From: Antedon mediterranea
Lineage: Eukaryota > Echinodermata > Crinoidea > Comatulida > Antedonidae
Length of the DNA stretch: 64,000 bases
Reading direction: 5' to 3'
NCBI RefSeq assembly: GCF_964355755.1
Contig: NC_092677.1
Location: 16,772,101-16,836,100 of the forward strand
Under the pieces are notes generated by a model. It saw only the letters and a program-made list of their open reading frames with translations, did no database searches and was not told the origin of the DNA. Both the position numbers and the translations under genes were made by a program. How positions within the stretch are numbered: position 1 is the first letter of the stretch; each line of letters opens with the position of its first letter. Below are positions 1 through 11,497 of this stretch, one piece after another.

Positions 1-266
1 ATATTGGTTACAATTTCATCAATATATTTTCATTCAAAGTAGAAGTAGATATATACAAAAAAAGATAAGTAAAAGTATGCCCAAAATAGCGCGATCTCGA
101 CGTATCTAGTCTAAAATGAATAAATAGATGTTATAAATTGTCTGTAGATATTAACCTACTGACAAAGATATATCGTACAGCTAGACTATTTCTAGACAAC
201 CTGCGATAGTCAGTTAGACTCTATCTAGTGACAGCTGCAGAATCGGGTGATCGATAGAAGATTTAC
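1..266. other. noncoding, presumed last intron of P450 copy A
   Basis: No P450 exon 9 is visible here, whereas copies B to E all have one within about 0.6 kb downstream of exon 8. The terminal exon of copy A therefore probably lies left of the window. I see nothing else in this stretch. Confidence 0.5.
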
Positions 267-3200
267 CATTACTAATAATGTGTGTATCTCTTGTTCAGCA
301 AGCCGGCGACCTAATAATAAAAAAAGAAATAATTATCAGAACATATCCAATGGGGATTGTCACTTCTCTTATATCATCCACTTGAGGGGTAGGTGGATTT
401 TCCGTACACCCCAAAACAGGTCGACGTTTTGTAAAATTAATAGCAAAATTACTTACCAATACAACTTCTAACACCAACACCAAATGGTAACATCAAGAAA
501 TTGTTTAAACTTTCGCCTTTCACTCGATGAAGCCATCGTTCAGGTTTGAAGCTCAACGGGTCGTCAAAGTATTCTGGATTACGTGTTATTGAGTACGTAT
601 CAAGGAGAACAAGTGTCTATAATCAAATAATAATTCATGTCAAATTTGTATTCCATATCATTTTGCTACAAGATATGGTTTAAAATTGTGCATTTCAATT
701 GATAGTATTTAACCGTAAATTCAGAAATGATTTACAATGATTCAATAATGGTTTTCCATTTTATCCAGTTGATCAACCATTTTAGACACCCCTCCCGACG
801 TTTTCGTAAATAACACACGTACCCCAGCTGGTATCCTGTACCCATTAATGTTTTTATCCTTTTGAATACGCCTTGATAGGCCTAGTCCTACTATTATTGG
901 AAATAATCTGTAAATAAAAAATTAACAAGACAACATAAAAGACATTTGTTTGTATTATTTACTTTTGGTAAATATATAAAAAAAAATACATACAAAACTT
1001 AAGAGATGTATAGTGTCGTATGCAAGCTTTTAATTAATGTTTTATTCACATTCATATTATCTCATATTACATAAAATCGTATTATTTAACTTGTAAATGT
1101 CGTTACAGTTCATAAGTAACATTTTTACATATATGAATTCTGTATTACCTTTTTTCATTAATTTTCTTATATTTTGTTATACACTTGACAGGATCATCCT
1201 TATCATCTATCCCGTTTTAAAATAGTTCACACATTTTCATTTGTTTGTTTTTATTTTACAACCCGGATTATACAATATATTTATATACATGATAAAAAAA
1301 TTTTAATTACAGTTGTTGATCAGTCACCTAAACCAAAATTCAATATTGTTTTCCTTGCCATTTAACAAAATTTTTCACTTTGTTTTATTATACCCGTTGT
1401 AGTAATTTTTTTTTTAAGGATGAAACTGAAACTTGATCTATTAGTGGTAGTTAAGATACAACGCACCAACTGGGACAATATCAGGTACATTCATTTGTGA
1501 ATTCTCCTTTTTTTTTTTTTTTTACTGTTTTTCTCTTGGCAGATATGAATATCTTTTTGTAAAAAAATACGATAACAGTTGGTGACTTCAATAAAAAAAA
1601 CATTGACGAGAAAGACGAATAAATGATAACCTGTGTGTTTCTTGCATGACGGCTTTTAGATAGCTCATCTGGTTGTAGCGATCTTTTGTTGGTGTGATGC
1701 CTTCTGGAATAACTCGTGTTACTTCTTCGTATAAACGTTCCTGGCAATCTGGATTCTTTGCGAGGCAGTATAGCATCCATAACATAGAGTTCGATGTCTG
1801 TAATGAAACCTTTCAATAATGAATCTTTAATTTAGTTTAGTTTTGACCTACAATCATGATGATTATACTCTACTTGTTTAAGATTTACAAGATATACTTT
1901 TACCACTCACTGTGTCTACTGCCGCCGCTAGCATTTCGGTCATATTTCCGTAAATTTCTTCATCACTCAATTTTTCCTGTGCGACAAGGTAGGCCAAGTA
2001 ACTGCCATCGTCAAACTGTTTTTTGTCACTTTCAGTAACATTTTTGGCTAGCTCGTTTAGTTTCATATTGATTAGGTCACACGCTATAATAAATAATATG
2101 CTACTGTGTGTAAGATGTTAAATATAGGTCTTCAATGCTTGTCTACCTCTATAGATTTTTTTAATCGCAACTCTGAATTAGTGATTTATAATATCTCCAT
2201 GCGATTAATTGACAAATTAAAAGGTTATACTACTTACAGACTCTGAAGAGCAAATCCCATGATTCTTTATGTAGATTGTAGGATTTAGTTTTCAACATCT
2301 TTTCAATATAATAAGGTTTAAACATGAGATCAGCGGTGCTCACCAATACGTTTTGAAAAGCGTTTACAAACTCATCAATGTCATCATGAATCTTCGGTGA
2401 ATTATTGTCCAAAATTCCAAGACGTTTGTCGAAGAAAACTGTACAAGCAGCTAAAAGTAAGTATTGGTACACATATATTCTATGTTTAAAATAAAAGCAC
2501 ACGACAAAAACATCTATACTTTATATATATATATATATAAACATTTGCGATTTAATACTTTGTTAAAACTGTCACTGTCATAATCAACTGAAATAGTAAA
2601 GTAAATGTAACGATACATGCACTACAACATTTTTATTTGTTGTAATTATTAGTTAACGTTTAGAAACAACTGTCAATAAGAAAGTGTATTTGTATATAAA
2701 GTATGTGTTTAAACAGTCACAGTCAGTTAGGAAATGTGCGCTTCAAATGGCGACAAAAAATGGTTTTAAGTTTATCCTCCAAGGGTCAATACATTTACCT
2801 ATTTGTGTTATACCAACCAAACTGGGAGATTGAGAGATTGGAATGTTCCATTCAGTGCCAAGCAATACGTTTGTATAAACGTATATTATTAAATCGGCTT
2901 ATCTTCAAAATTATGATGCTGTACTCGAGCAGTTTAACCAATGTTCAGCTATTAAAAACAATTATCGTAGTAGAGGATAGGTAAAAGTATATCCTCGTAT
3001 TATTGTTTGCGGGTATTTTTCAGCATCGACATCCATTAAACAGTGTATACCACGATCGGAAAGCACCGCTATTTGGGGCAAATTGTGGAACCTCAATTCG
3101 TTTTAATCGTCAATAACTAATTTATCTAACTCAACTTAATTAGTAAACAGGGTTAGATTATTTGGTTTACATCTGTGCCGAACGTATGAACTAACTATAT

Positions 3201-4809
3201 AATTAAATCATCGAGTAAAACATTCAAGAACGCGCGATTTGCCGAATGTTGCACTTACGTAAATTTATATATAGATTTACAATTACATTCCAATTTCTCT
3301 AATTAACTACAACAGTAGTTTACACCATTATTTACTGTTTAGTTTGTTGGTCGTGGAAATGCATAACTATAATTAAATACGTAATTACATACTTGGAATT
3401 CAAAATAACGTACATTCAAATGACCATCTAAACAGCTCTTCTTCCAAATCCGGCACAATGTCCTTATTTGGACCGTCTTTCGGGCGTAAAGTTTTTAGTC
3501 TCTTCAGTACATCCGTCGATACACCATGCATGCCATTTAGGAAGAGTGATATTTCCTCCGGTCGAAGTAAACGTCTACTCATAGCAGATCGACTTTTCTG
3601 CCATCGTTCACCATACCTAGAATAAAGAACATACATGCAAATCAACTGATAATATCGATAAAAAATCAACTACTAAACGTGACAAGAATGGCTAGTAATT
3701 AGGCCAATTGCCTCAGAGTCAATCAAATCCACCTCACCTCTCATGCCATATCAGATCATCATACTCCTACATCTTAACGGGACATGTATAGCTAAGTAAA
3801 TGTTTGTGACATTATGAGACGCGCGCGATAGGAGCCACAGACGTTTGATCAAGTCCTTTTATTCACTAATTTGCCCTGTCCATGGTTTATCCAGGTATTG
3901 TAAATGAGTGATGTAATTCCCCTATTTAAGTGAACACTGTGGGGTATACCAGGAACTTTCCAGGCGTGAAATGTGCATTGTTTGTTTTTGTTACCTAAAG
4001 GTGGACAATGCGTTGGTTATATTATGATTGGAAATATTTAAAATCAGGCTTTGGACTACAAATTAAAAATGCGATAACTTTTTAAAGAAAATAAGGCCAA
4101 AGTGGGGTTACGACTTCAAGAAGAATGTTAAGCGTGGTTTTCACTAGCGACGCAACACAAGGACGTAACGCAACGCAAGTGAATTGACCAATCACAAGCG
4201 ATGGCTTATTCACTTGTGATTGCTAACTGTCTATAACTTCGCTTGTCATTGGTTAAAACGCTTGCGTTGCGTTTACGTCCTTGCGTTACGTTCTAGTGGG
4301 AACCAAGCTTTAAAGACACAAGGTGGTCTACAGTTTATACCTAAATATTACAGTACGGTATGCAATACTTACTCCAGCAATATACCAAGTGGTTTATTGT
4401 TCTCTTTTCTATATTCTATCCAAGGAATTGGTTGAAGTCTCTCGGGATATTTATCTTCAGATCTGCAGAATGTTTCTATAAGTTTAGGATCGCTTAACAC
4501 AACCATATCGAATATGAACATGCTGTTTCTGTACATTTTCCCATACTTCTTTGAGTTTTCAGTAAGCATTTTATGGCTTTTTGATACATCTCCCAACAAA
4601 ATCTGCGCTGTTGATATCATTTTGTTGACGATCAACGGCGCTCCTTGTATGCCTACACCGGGTAGGTCATCTATAGACTTAAGGTTGTTATCGTTAACAA
4701 GCGAAGTCGGCTTAGAAGGTGTTGTTGTATACGCGGCATAACGCAATGCGATCAAGTTAACAAATGACGTTGAAATGCGTCTACGGCAAGTGGCTATAAC
4801 TCTTGCCAT
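267..4809 (-). CDS. mitochondrial-clan cytochrome P450, copy A (3' partial)
   Basis: Haem-thiolate monooxygenase expected to sit on the inner mitochondrial membrane and take electrons from adrenodoxin-like ferredoxin. Exons on the minus strand: 4373-4809, 3414-3616, 2238-2450, 1911-2083, 1631-1797, 823-907, 457-616 and 267-310. All junctions fit GT-AG and the phases match the other copies. The N terminus is Arg-rich with no acidic residue and no hydrophobic anchor, which fits a mitochondrial presequence. Motifs are the C-helix ERWQKSR, the I-helix AAAVDTTSN, the K-helix QETHR (ExxR), FKPERW, and the haem loop FGVGVRSCIG followed by RRLAEQE, typical of the mitochondrial clan. Exon 6 is 85 nt against 79 nt in the other copies, adding two residues after ExxR (FPIIVGLGLSR). 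The start was chosen by alignment with the paralogues. The last exon, about 36-39 codons, lies outside the window. CYP24/CYP27-like is the family-level call; substrate unknown. Confidence 0.9.
1041..1300. repeat. dispersed repeat, copy 1 (near-identical to 30062-30337)
   Basis: About 260 bp in intron 5 of copy A match 30062-30337 in intron 3 of copy D with only a few differences: a short insertion near the start and scattered single-base changes. The introns are different, so the match cannot come simply from duplication of the genes. No ORF or inverted termini were recognised. Confidence 0.8.
4129..4314. mobile_element. foldback MITE-like element
   Basis: The two halves are inverted copies. 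The left half reads GGTTTTCACTAGCGACGC and then a GGACGTAACGCAACGCAAG stretch. The right half, reverse-complemented, reads GGTTCCCACTAGAACG and then the same GGACGTA-ACGCAACGCAAG core. TTAA-like bases lie at both ends. It sits in intron 1 of P450 copy A. Related copies are at 46845-46993 and, degraded, at 15132-15236 and 48111-48215. Confidence 0.75.
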
Positions 4810-6090
4810 TGTCTCACAATTAAATCACACTTGTTGGTTGGAATTCAGGAATGTTGCTATCAAAAACACGTAAAACATATGTTTTCCTCGCCAACATAGC
4901 CTACTGGGTCGTCATTCATTCGAAAGCAAATTTATTTCTTTTCTTAATCTAATCCCTGGTTGTAACTAACGATTATGTATTATTATGGTTCTGTACGCTA
5001 CGCTAAATAACCGACCTTACGTCACAATACCAGATTGACTGTTAGGTATTACAGTTTTAAATACAGTGCATGCACAATTTTAGTACAATAAAAGAAGAAT
5101 AGATTTATTAGAATTTTGCTATGTCATAAAATCGGTACACTGCGTTGCTGACAATATTATAATTCAGCCGATTATTCTTCTGACTTTTCATCTGGTAATT
5201 TCTGCTGTGAAGTTTCTCAAAATTGTTCTGTCAGATGCTATGTTCTTTATTTTCTGTAGGTCCGTTGCAGTTTTAGCGGGAGTTTTAGTTATTTTTACTA
5301 CTGTTGTAGTTGTATCTTATAGTATATTTGTGTCTAAACCTACTTTGGAAATGATACTCAGATCTACAAAACTTGTTCTAAGTATAGTACTTTCATCGCT
5401 TTTGATATATACTTATCACCGTAATACATGGAATGTTGATATGATTTAAGTAAACATTCACGATAGAATCTTAGGCTATATCATAAACATAAGGACGAAA
5501 CCTTGACCTTATAAAGTACATTTCAAAATGTGAAAAACACATGGTTCTGAATGTTTCTTTCAACATGTTTTATAGTTGTATTATAACACATATTATTATT
5601 ATAATTATATATTATATTTTCCATACTGGAAAGTAAATTTTGCCTTTTTAACGTGATAAAAACGATAAATCGAGTTCGTTTCTTTCTCTCCTATCTCCTT
5701 TTTTCTCATTCTCAGTACATACTCTTTTTATAATAAAGAGCTAATAGTGTAAAACATCACTAAATCGTCTATTTCATATTGCTGATAATAATACATATTC
5801 TATTTTTACATTATTATATATTATGTTTCAATTCATTAGTTTTTCTGTGTTGTAAAATAACTATAACCTAAATCATCAGTAAATTCGAGTCGAGTTTTTA
5901 AAATAGGCCGCTGTTACCTACCTTTTTGACCGTGATTCTGGTCACAAGTATTATCGAATAGTGACTTAAAACTGGAGGTCAAAGAGTGGCAACCGTACGA
6001 TTGAGTAATAGGCTAAAATTAATTACTGACTGTTCATACAAATGTACATAATAATAGGAACACTTTATGATTGAATATTGATATTGATCT
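4810..6090. other. intergenic spacer between P450 copies B and A
   Basis: Holds the 5' flank of copy A and the 3' flank of copy B. The stretch 5962-6045, just downstream of copy B, resembles 11398-11485 downstream of copy C, so the tandem duplication unit included 3' flanking DNA. An 80-codon hydrophobic plus-strand reading frame at 5207-5449 has no recognisable family and I do not call it a gene. Confidence 0.6.
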
Positions 6091-9000
6091 TTAGACAGCG
6101 TTATTCCTTTCGACCAGACGCAGGTTGAGTGGCTGGTCCGGAACTAAAATTGTCCTTGATACAGGTTTAATATCCTTGTCAATTTGCAACTGGAAATTTC
6201 TTATAATCTACAAAAAAAAATGCGTACATAGTAGGAGATGTATATTAATTAGGGTGGTGATACACCAAGACCTGTATATTTATTTCTCCTAAAACTATCA
6301 CAGATATGATTAGCGTATTGTATAAAGTGGAAGAAAGAGTGAAAATAGGAAAATAAGACTGAAAAGCTCTAAAGTAAGTATTTAAAGATGTATTATCCCC
6401 CAAAAACATGAACAAAAATGAAGAATAATTAAATCAGACTTTGAATATAGTATTTTGTAGTTTTAATAAAGTTAATCACATTCGTAGAAAAAAAACCCTA
6501 AAAAATAAAGTTTTCACTTATAACATTACAATATAAATGGTTAAATTCTACCAAAAATCCATTGGCTGGCAGCCAATTTGACTATTTTTTGCTTTAAATT
6601 ACAGTTTTATCAGGTAAATAATTTGTTTTGGATCTAATTTTTGGTCAAAGTGGATAAGTATTGTGACATTAAAATGGCATATTCAACAGAAAAATGTTTA
6701 ATAATTATTTTTTAGGGGGACAATACATCTTTAATATCTAAGGAACAATAAACTAACTTATCCAGTAAAATAAAAACAATTTTACCATTGGTAACAATGT
6801 GTGCATCTCTTGTTCAGCCAGCCGACGACCTACAGTATAAAAATAGAAATTGGTTCAATGAAAATCTGAACAGTGGTAATGTTGCGCATAATAACAAAAA
6901 TATAACATAGTCACTTTCGTGATATATCCTAACTTTCTATGACTAAGCTTTAATACAGAATGTAGTTAAAATGCTGGAGACGATGATGTCACATGGAGTG
7001 TGAGGATAAAGTACCAAGAATTGGGTGAAAATGTCGAAAATGGATAAATATTTTTGATAAACTTCTATGGTTTTACAGTTTTGCAGCAATTTAACTCTAA
7101 TAAAGAGCTGGTAAGACTTCGTGATATTTTCCTCCATTCTCATCGGCTCTAAATCATACCAATTTACTATTAAATCGTTTAAAAATGAATTAATTTGTTA
7201 CAATGTGTAAGCTGTGAAATATACAGCTTACCAATACAACTTCGAACACCCACACCAAATGGTAGCATCAAGAAACTGTTTAATCGTTCGCCTTTCACAC
7301 GATCAAGCCATCGTTCAGGTTTGAAGTTTAACGGATCTTCAAAGTATTCAGGATTACGAGACACAGAGTACGTGTCCAGAATAACGGATATCTGAAGAAT
7401 CAATTAATTGTTTTGAATATATTTATCAGTATCATATAAAACAAGGTTATACTGATATTGCAATCAAAACTAGTCTACAGCAGAGATTTTGACCAGCAAT
7501 CCAAGTGTGAAAGTTACGTTGTCGTTCTGTTTTGGTTTAGGTCATTTCGAGTAACCAATGCACTTACCCCAGCTGGTATCATGTATCCATTAATTTCAAT
7601 ATCTCTTTTAACATGTCTTGATACTCCTGCTACTATAGGAAATAGCCTATAAAGTATAAAAAGTCATAACAATTATGTTTCTTGTAACATTGTTATTTAA
7701 TATTACAAAGATTTTTAAATTTTAAATCAAAAACTCCCTCAGTTAGTGCGTAAAACTCTACTTATGTATATCTTTCATCTTTAAAGTTAAAGATGTATTG
7801 TCCCCAAAACATGAAAAAAAGATAAAATATAAAAAGACAAATAAACAGGTTAAACTCAACCAAAAAAGCCATTGGCTTTCAGTCAATTCGAATCTTTTTG
7901 TAAATTACAGATTTTTCAGGTAAAGATATTTTGTTAATCTAACTTCTACATAAGTAAACGTTTACAACACTGATTATAAGTTGTACTGTTTCTATCCTTC
8001 ATATGTACTAAAATAACTTATTCATATGTACGAAAAATCACAATAATGTTTTTTCACATTTGTTAACTTAAGGAAAAAGATATTTAGGCGTACTTGTTAC
8101 ATTGCTCTGTTAATAGGGTTTTCATATTATTGGTAGAAAAAAATTAGGTATTTGAAGTTTATGTGTATGGCTAGAAGCATGATTACTTATACAAAAGAAC
8201 AGGACTACCTATCTATTGTACCCTAAACGGCATATTGCTTTAAAAAATGTTATCTGAAATACATTGGAGGAAAAGACAACTACATTATTAACCTCTGTGT
8301 TTCCTGCATGACAGCTTTTAGATAGCTCATCTGGTTGTAGTGATCTTTTGTTGGTGTGATGCCTTCTGGGATAACTCGTGTCACTTCTTCGTATAAACGT
8401 TCCTGGCATTGTGGATTCTTTGCAAGGCAGTACAGAATCCATAAAGTGGAGTTGGAAGTCTGTAATTAAACATGCGTCTTCATGTAACCGTTACTTACAT
8501 TTCGAGACGCCATAAAAGAAAAGTTTAATCTGCGTACGTTTAGAATTTTACGCTTACAGTAACTCACCGTGTCTACTGCTGCCGCTAGCAGTTCTGTCAT
8601 ATTTCCGTAGATTTCTTCGTCACTCAGTTTATCCTGTGCAACAAGGTAAGCAAGAAAACTTCCATCGTCAACTTGTTCTTTGTCACTTTTAGCAACCTTC
8701 TCGGCTAGATCGTTTAATTTCATATCGATTAGGTCACGTGCTTTAAAAAATAATAAATTGCATTTCACTCTGCTTATATTTTTCAGTCAAAATAAGGTTT
8801 CAGTAGAGATAGGTGGCCTATTGGTTAGCTTGATATACAATACTTACACACTCTGAAGAGTAAATCCCAGGATTGTTTATGTAGTGTATACATTTTAGTT
8901 TTCAACGCTTTTTGAATATGATAAGGTTTAAACAGAAGATCAGCAGATGCAGTCAATACATTTTGAAAAGCGTACACAAACTCGTCAATGTCCTCATGAA

Positions 9001-10432
9001 TCTTTGGTGAATTCTTATCCAAAATACCAAGACGTTTGTCAAAGAAAACTGTACAAGCAGCTAAAAATAATATACCGAATAATGAATAAACAATGCAGAA
9101 AATTAAAATAAAGAGGTAATTAGTCCTAATATTACATAAGTAAATTGCTTAAAATATTACTTTTATTATTTTGAAAGCATGGACAAAGTGTCAAGCTATT
9201 TTAAAATAATTTGTTGACTCTTAATCCTAGTATTTGCCACATACTTTTAGTTAATTCAATCTAGTTAAAAAGTTTACATGACGAAAAAAACACTTATAAA
9301 GTAGGTTTGTTGTTTTTAAAAATATATATTCTACAATCACTTTCGTCCGTGTTATTGATATTTTGGTGTTGTCAGGGAAAGATCAAGGATAGCCAAATAC
9401 AATGATTTAGAAAATAAGAATAATACCCGTGGATCCGATATAGTTGGCATGCATTGGTGAGGACTAAAAGTTAAATGTGACCGATTTATTTAACGTACAT
9501 TCAAATGACCACCTAAACAGCTCTTCTTCCAGATCCATTACAATGTCCTTATTCGGACCTTCTTTCGTGCGTAAAGTGTTTAGCCTCTTCAGTACATCCG
9601 TTGATACACCATGCATTGGATTTAGAAAGAGAGATATTTCCTGCGGTCGAAGTAGACGTCTACTCATAGTAGAGCGACTTTTGTGCCATCGTTCACCATC
9701 CCTTAAACAAATTACACATGTTTTAATAATAATTATTTAGGCCGGGGTCATTGTATGTCGGATATATTGTTTGTTTACCGTATTATCACGTTATGCAAAC
9801 ATGGTTAACAACATTACATAATATATCCTTCTGATATGATAAAAGCTCTAAAAACGACGTTGAGGTGATTTGACTATTTTTGTTAATGTGTGAATATATT
9901 AGTCATAGAATCGAAACTCGACACACTAATTCAAAAAATATCTATCTCAAGTTCTACATTGTGCTTGCACAGTATACCATTATTATGGTATATATTAAAA
10001 TACTTACTCCAGCAATATACCAAGTGGTTTGTTGTTTTCTTTTCTATATTCTATCCAAGGAACGAATGGAAGTCTCTCGGGATATTTATCTTCAGATCTA
10101 CAAAACTTTTCTATAAATTTGGGATCGCTTAACACGACCATGTCGAATACAAAAGTGCTGTTTCTGTACATCTTCCCGTACTTCTTGACATTTTCAACAT
10201 TCATTTCATGGGCTTTCGAAATATCTCCCCGTAATACCTGCGCTGTTGCTATGATTTTGTTGACGATCAAAGGCGCTCCTCGTATGCCTACTCCGGGTAG
10301 GTCATTTATTGACTTAAGGTTATCGTCAACCTGAAGAGTTGGCTTAGACGCTGTAGACGCGGCATATCGAAAAGTGTACTTAAATACTGGATTCGAAATG
10401 CTTCTACGAAAGCTGCCTAAAATTGCTGCCAT
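6091..10432 (-). CDS. mitochondrial-clan cytochrome P450, copy B (complete)
   Basis: Exons on the minus strand: 10008-10432, 9499-9701, 8848-9060, 8568-8740, 8293-8459, 7568-7646, 7232-7391, 6786-6829 and 6091-6207. They sum to 1581 nt, a 526-residue protein, the usual size for the clan. Intron phases repeat in every copy (2, 1, 1, 0, 2, 0, 1, 0). Residue landmarks are: C-helix GERWQKSR about 143-150, I-helix AAAVDTTSN about 333-341, ExxR near 391-394, PERW 445-448, and haem ligand Cys472 in FGVGVRSCIG, followed by RRLAEQE. The I-helix has Ala where many P450s have Gly, as is also seen in CYP24. The presequence is basic (MAAILGSFRRSIS). An upstream in-frame Met would add 18 residues, but the chosen Met aligns with the paralogues. 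Substrate unknown; sterol-type hydroxylation is an inference from the clan. Confidence 0.92.
6386..6730. mobile_element. MITE with TTAA target duplication (345 bp)
   Basis: Inverted termini AGATGTATTATCCCCC on the left and, reverse-complemented, AGATGTATTGTCCCCC on the right. Both ends are flanked by TTAA (6382-6385 and 6731-6734). TTAA duplication is characteristic of piggyBac and Kolobok transposons; which superfamily is undecided. It carries no coding capacity and lies in the last intron of copy B. Confidence 0.85.
7791..7945. mobile_element. truncated copy of the TTAA MITE
   Basis: Begins after TTAA (7787-7790) with AGATGTATTGTCCCC and follows the 6386-6730 element, including a shared stretch around the words ccattggct and caggtaaa. 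No right terminus was found before the next exon. It lies in intron 5 of copy B. Confidence 0.65.
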
Positions 10433-11497
10433 TGTAAATCGTACTAGAACTACTGTATAATGCATTATGCAGGTGACAAAACACACAATATATATTTAGT
10501 CATAATGTCAACAATGCGAAGGAATATCTAAAAGTTTAAAGTTCAGTGAATACATTGTAAACAATGCATGTTTATCTAATAAAATCCATCATATATAACT
10601 ACTGTATATGAAACATGGTTCGTCACAAGTTGGTAAACATTGTACATGCTTGTATTATGAAAAACACTTAAACATGTTGTTGTTGCGGTAAGGATCAGAA
10701 TTAAAAGTACATCTACAGTACCATCCAGAAAACATGTACCATATCCAAGGCTCTTACTTTTAACCTCTAGAAACAAGTTTATAAATGATTCATTATTACA
10801 AAATAATAATTATGAGTTTTGATTACATTTTTTTAATTTTTTTTTTACATTAATTAAATTGTGTACACCAGTTTATTTGCGAATTTTCAGAAAAAGCAGT
10901 TCTAGATAGGTAGAAGAGAAATAGGAATATTGTTTTGTATTATGTCATTCATTCTCTTTTCAATCACAATGCAGAGAAATTAAATACTATAAGGAGAATA
11001 AAACAAAGGTAAAAAAAATGTAAAACAATTTAGAAAAAAATCGGGACAATTTTTGTATAGGTAATTATACTTATCATATTGGAGAGTTAAATTTCTTTAA
11101 CCTGTTGGATGGTGAATTAGGAATGTAAACACATCCATACAAATCGACTTGATATATCGTTGATTCGCGAGTTCTTTAAATTTTTTGTTCTTCCTGTTCT
11201 CTTCTTTTTCTCGTTCTCAGTACATAATTTCTGTATAATGAACATCTTTGTATAATCGATCTGTGTTTTCTATGACTCATATACTATAGATATTCCTTTG
11301 TTACATTTTTATACACATTATTGTTTCAATTAATTGATGATGCCATAATCTTCTTCGATCGTGTGGTGATGGTGGTATAACTCTAAGTCTTATCGGATAG
11401 TGACTGGAGGTCCAGTGTATACTATAGCATTAAAAATGACAATCGTACAATTGATTAATAGGAGTATATTAATTACTGACATTGCTTTTTACACTTG
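10433..11497. other. intergenic spacer between P450 copies C and B
   Basis: Contains the promoter-side flank of copy B and the 3' flank of copy C. The segment 11160-11497 is recognisably related to the 3' flank of copy B (about 5680-6090), including a shared cattctcagtacata-type word. No gene was recognised. Confidence 0.55.

Noticed and set aside
2524-2540. TA dinucleotide run
   Set aside because: Ordinary microsatellite in an AT-rich intron.
5207-5449. 80-codon hydrophobic plus-strand ORF between P450 copies A and B
   Set aside because: No recognisable family, AT-rich composition, no supporting context; probably chance.
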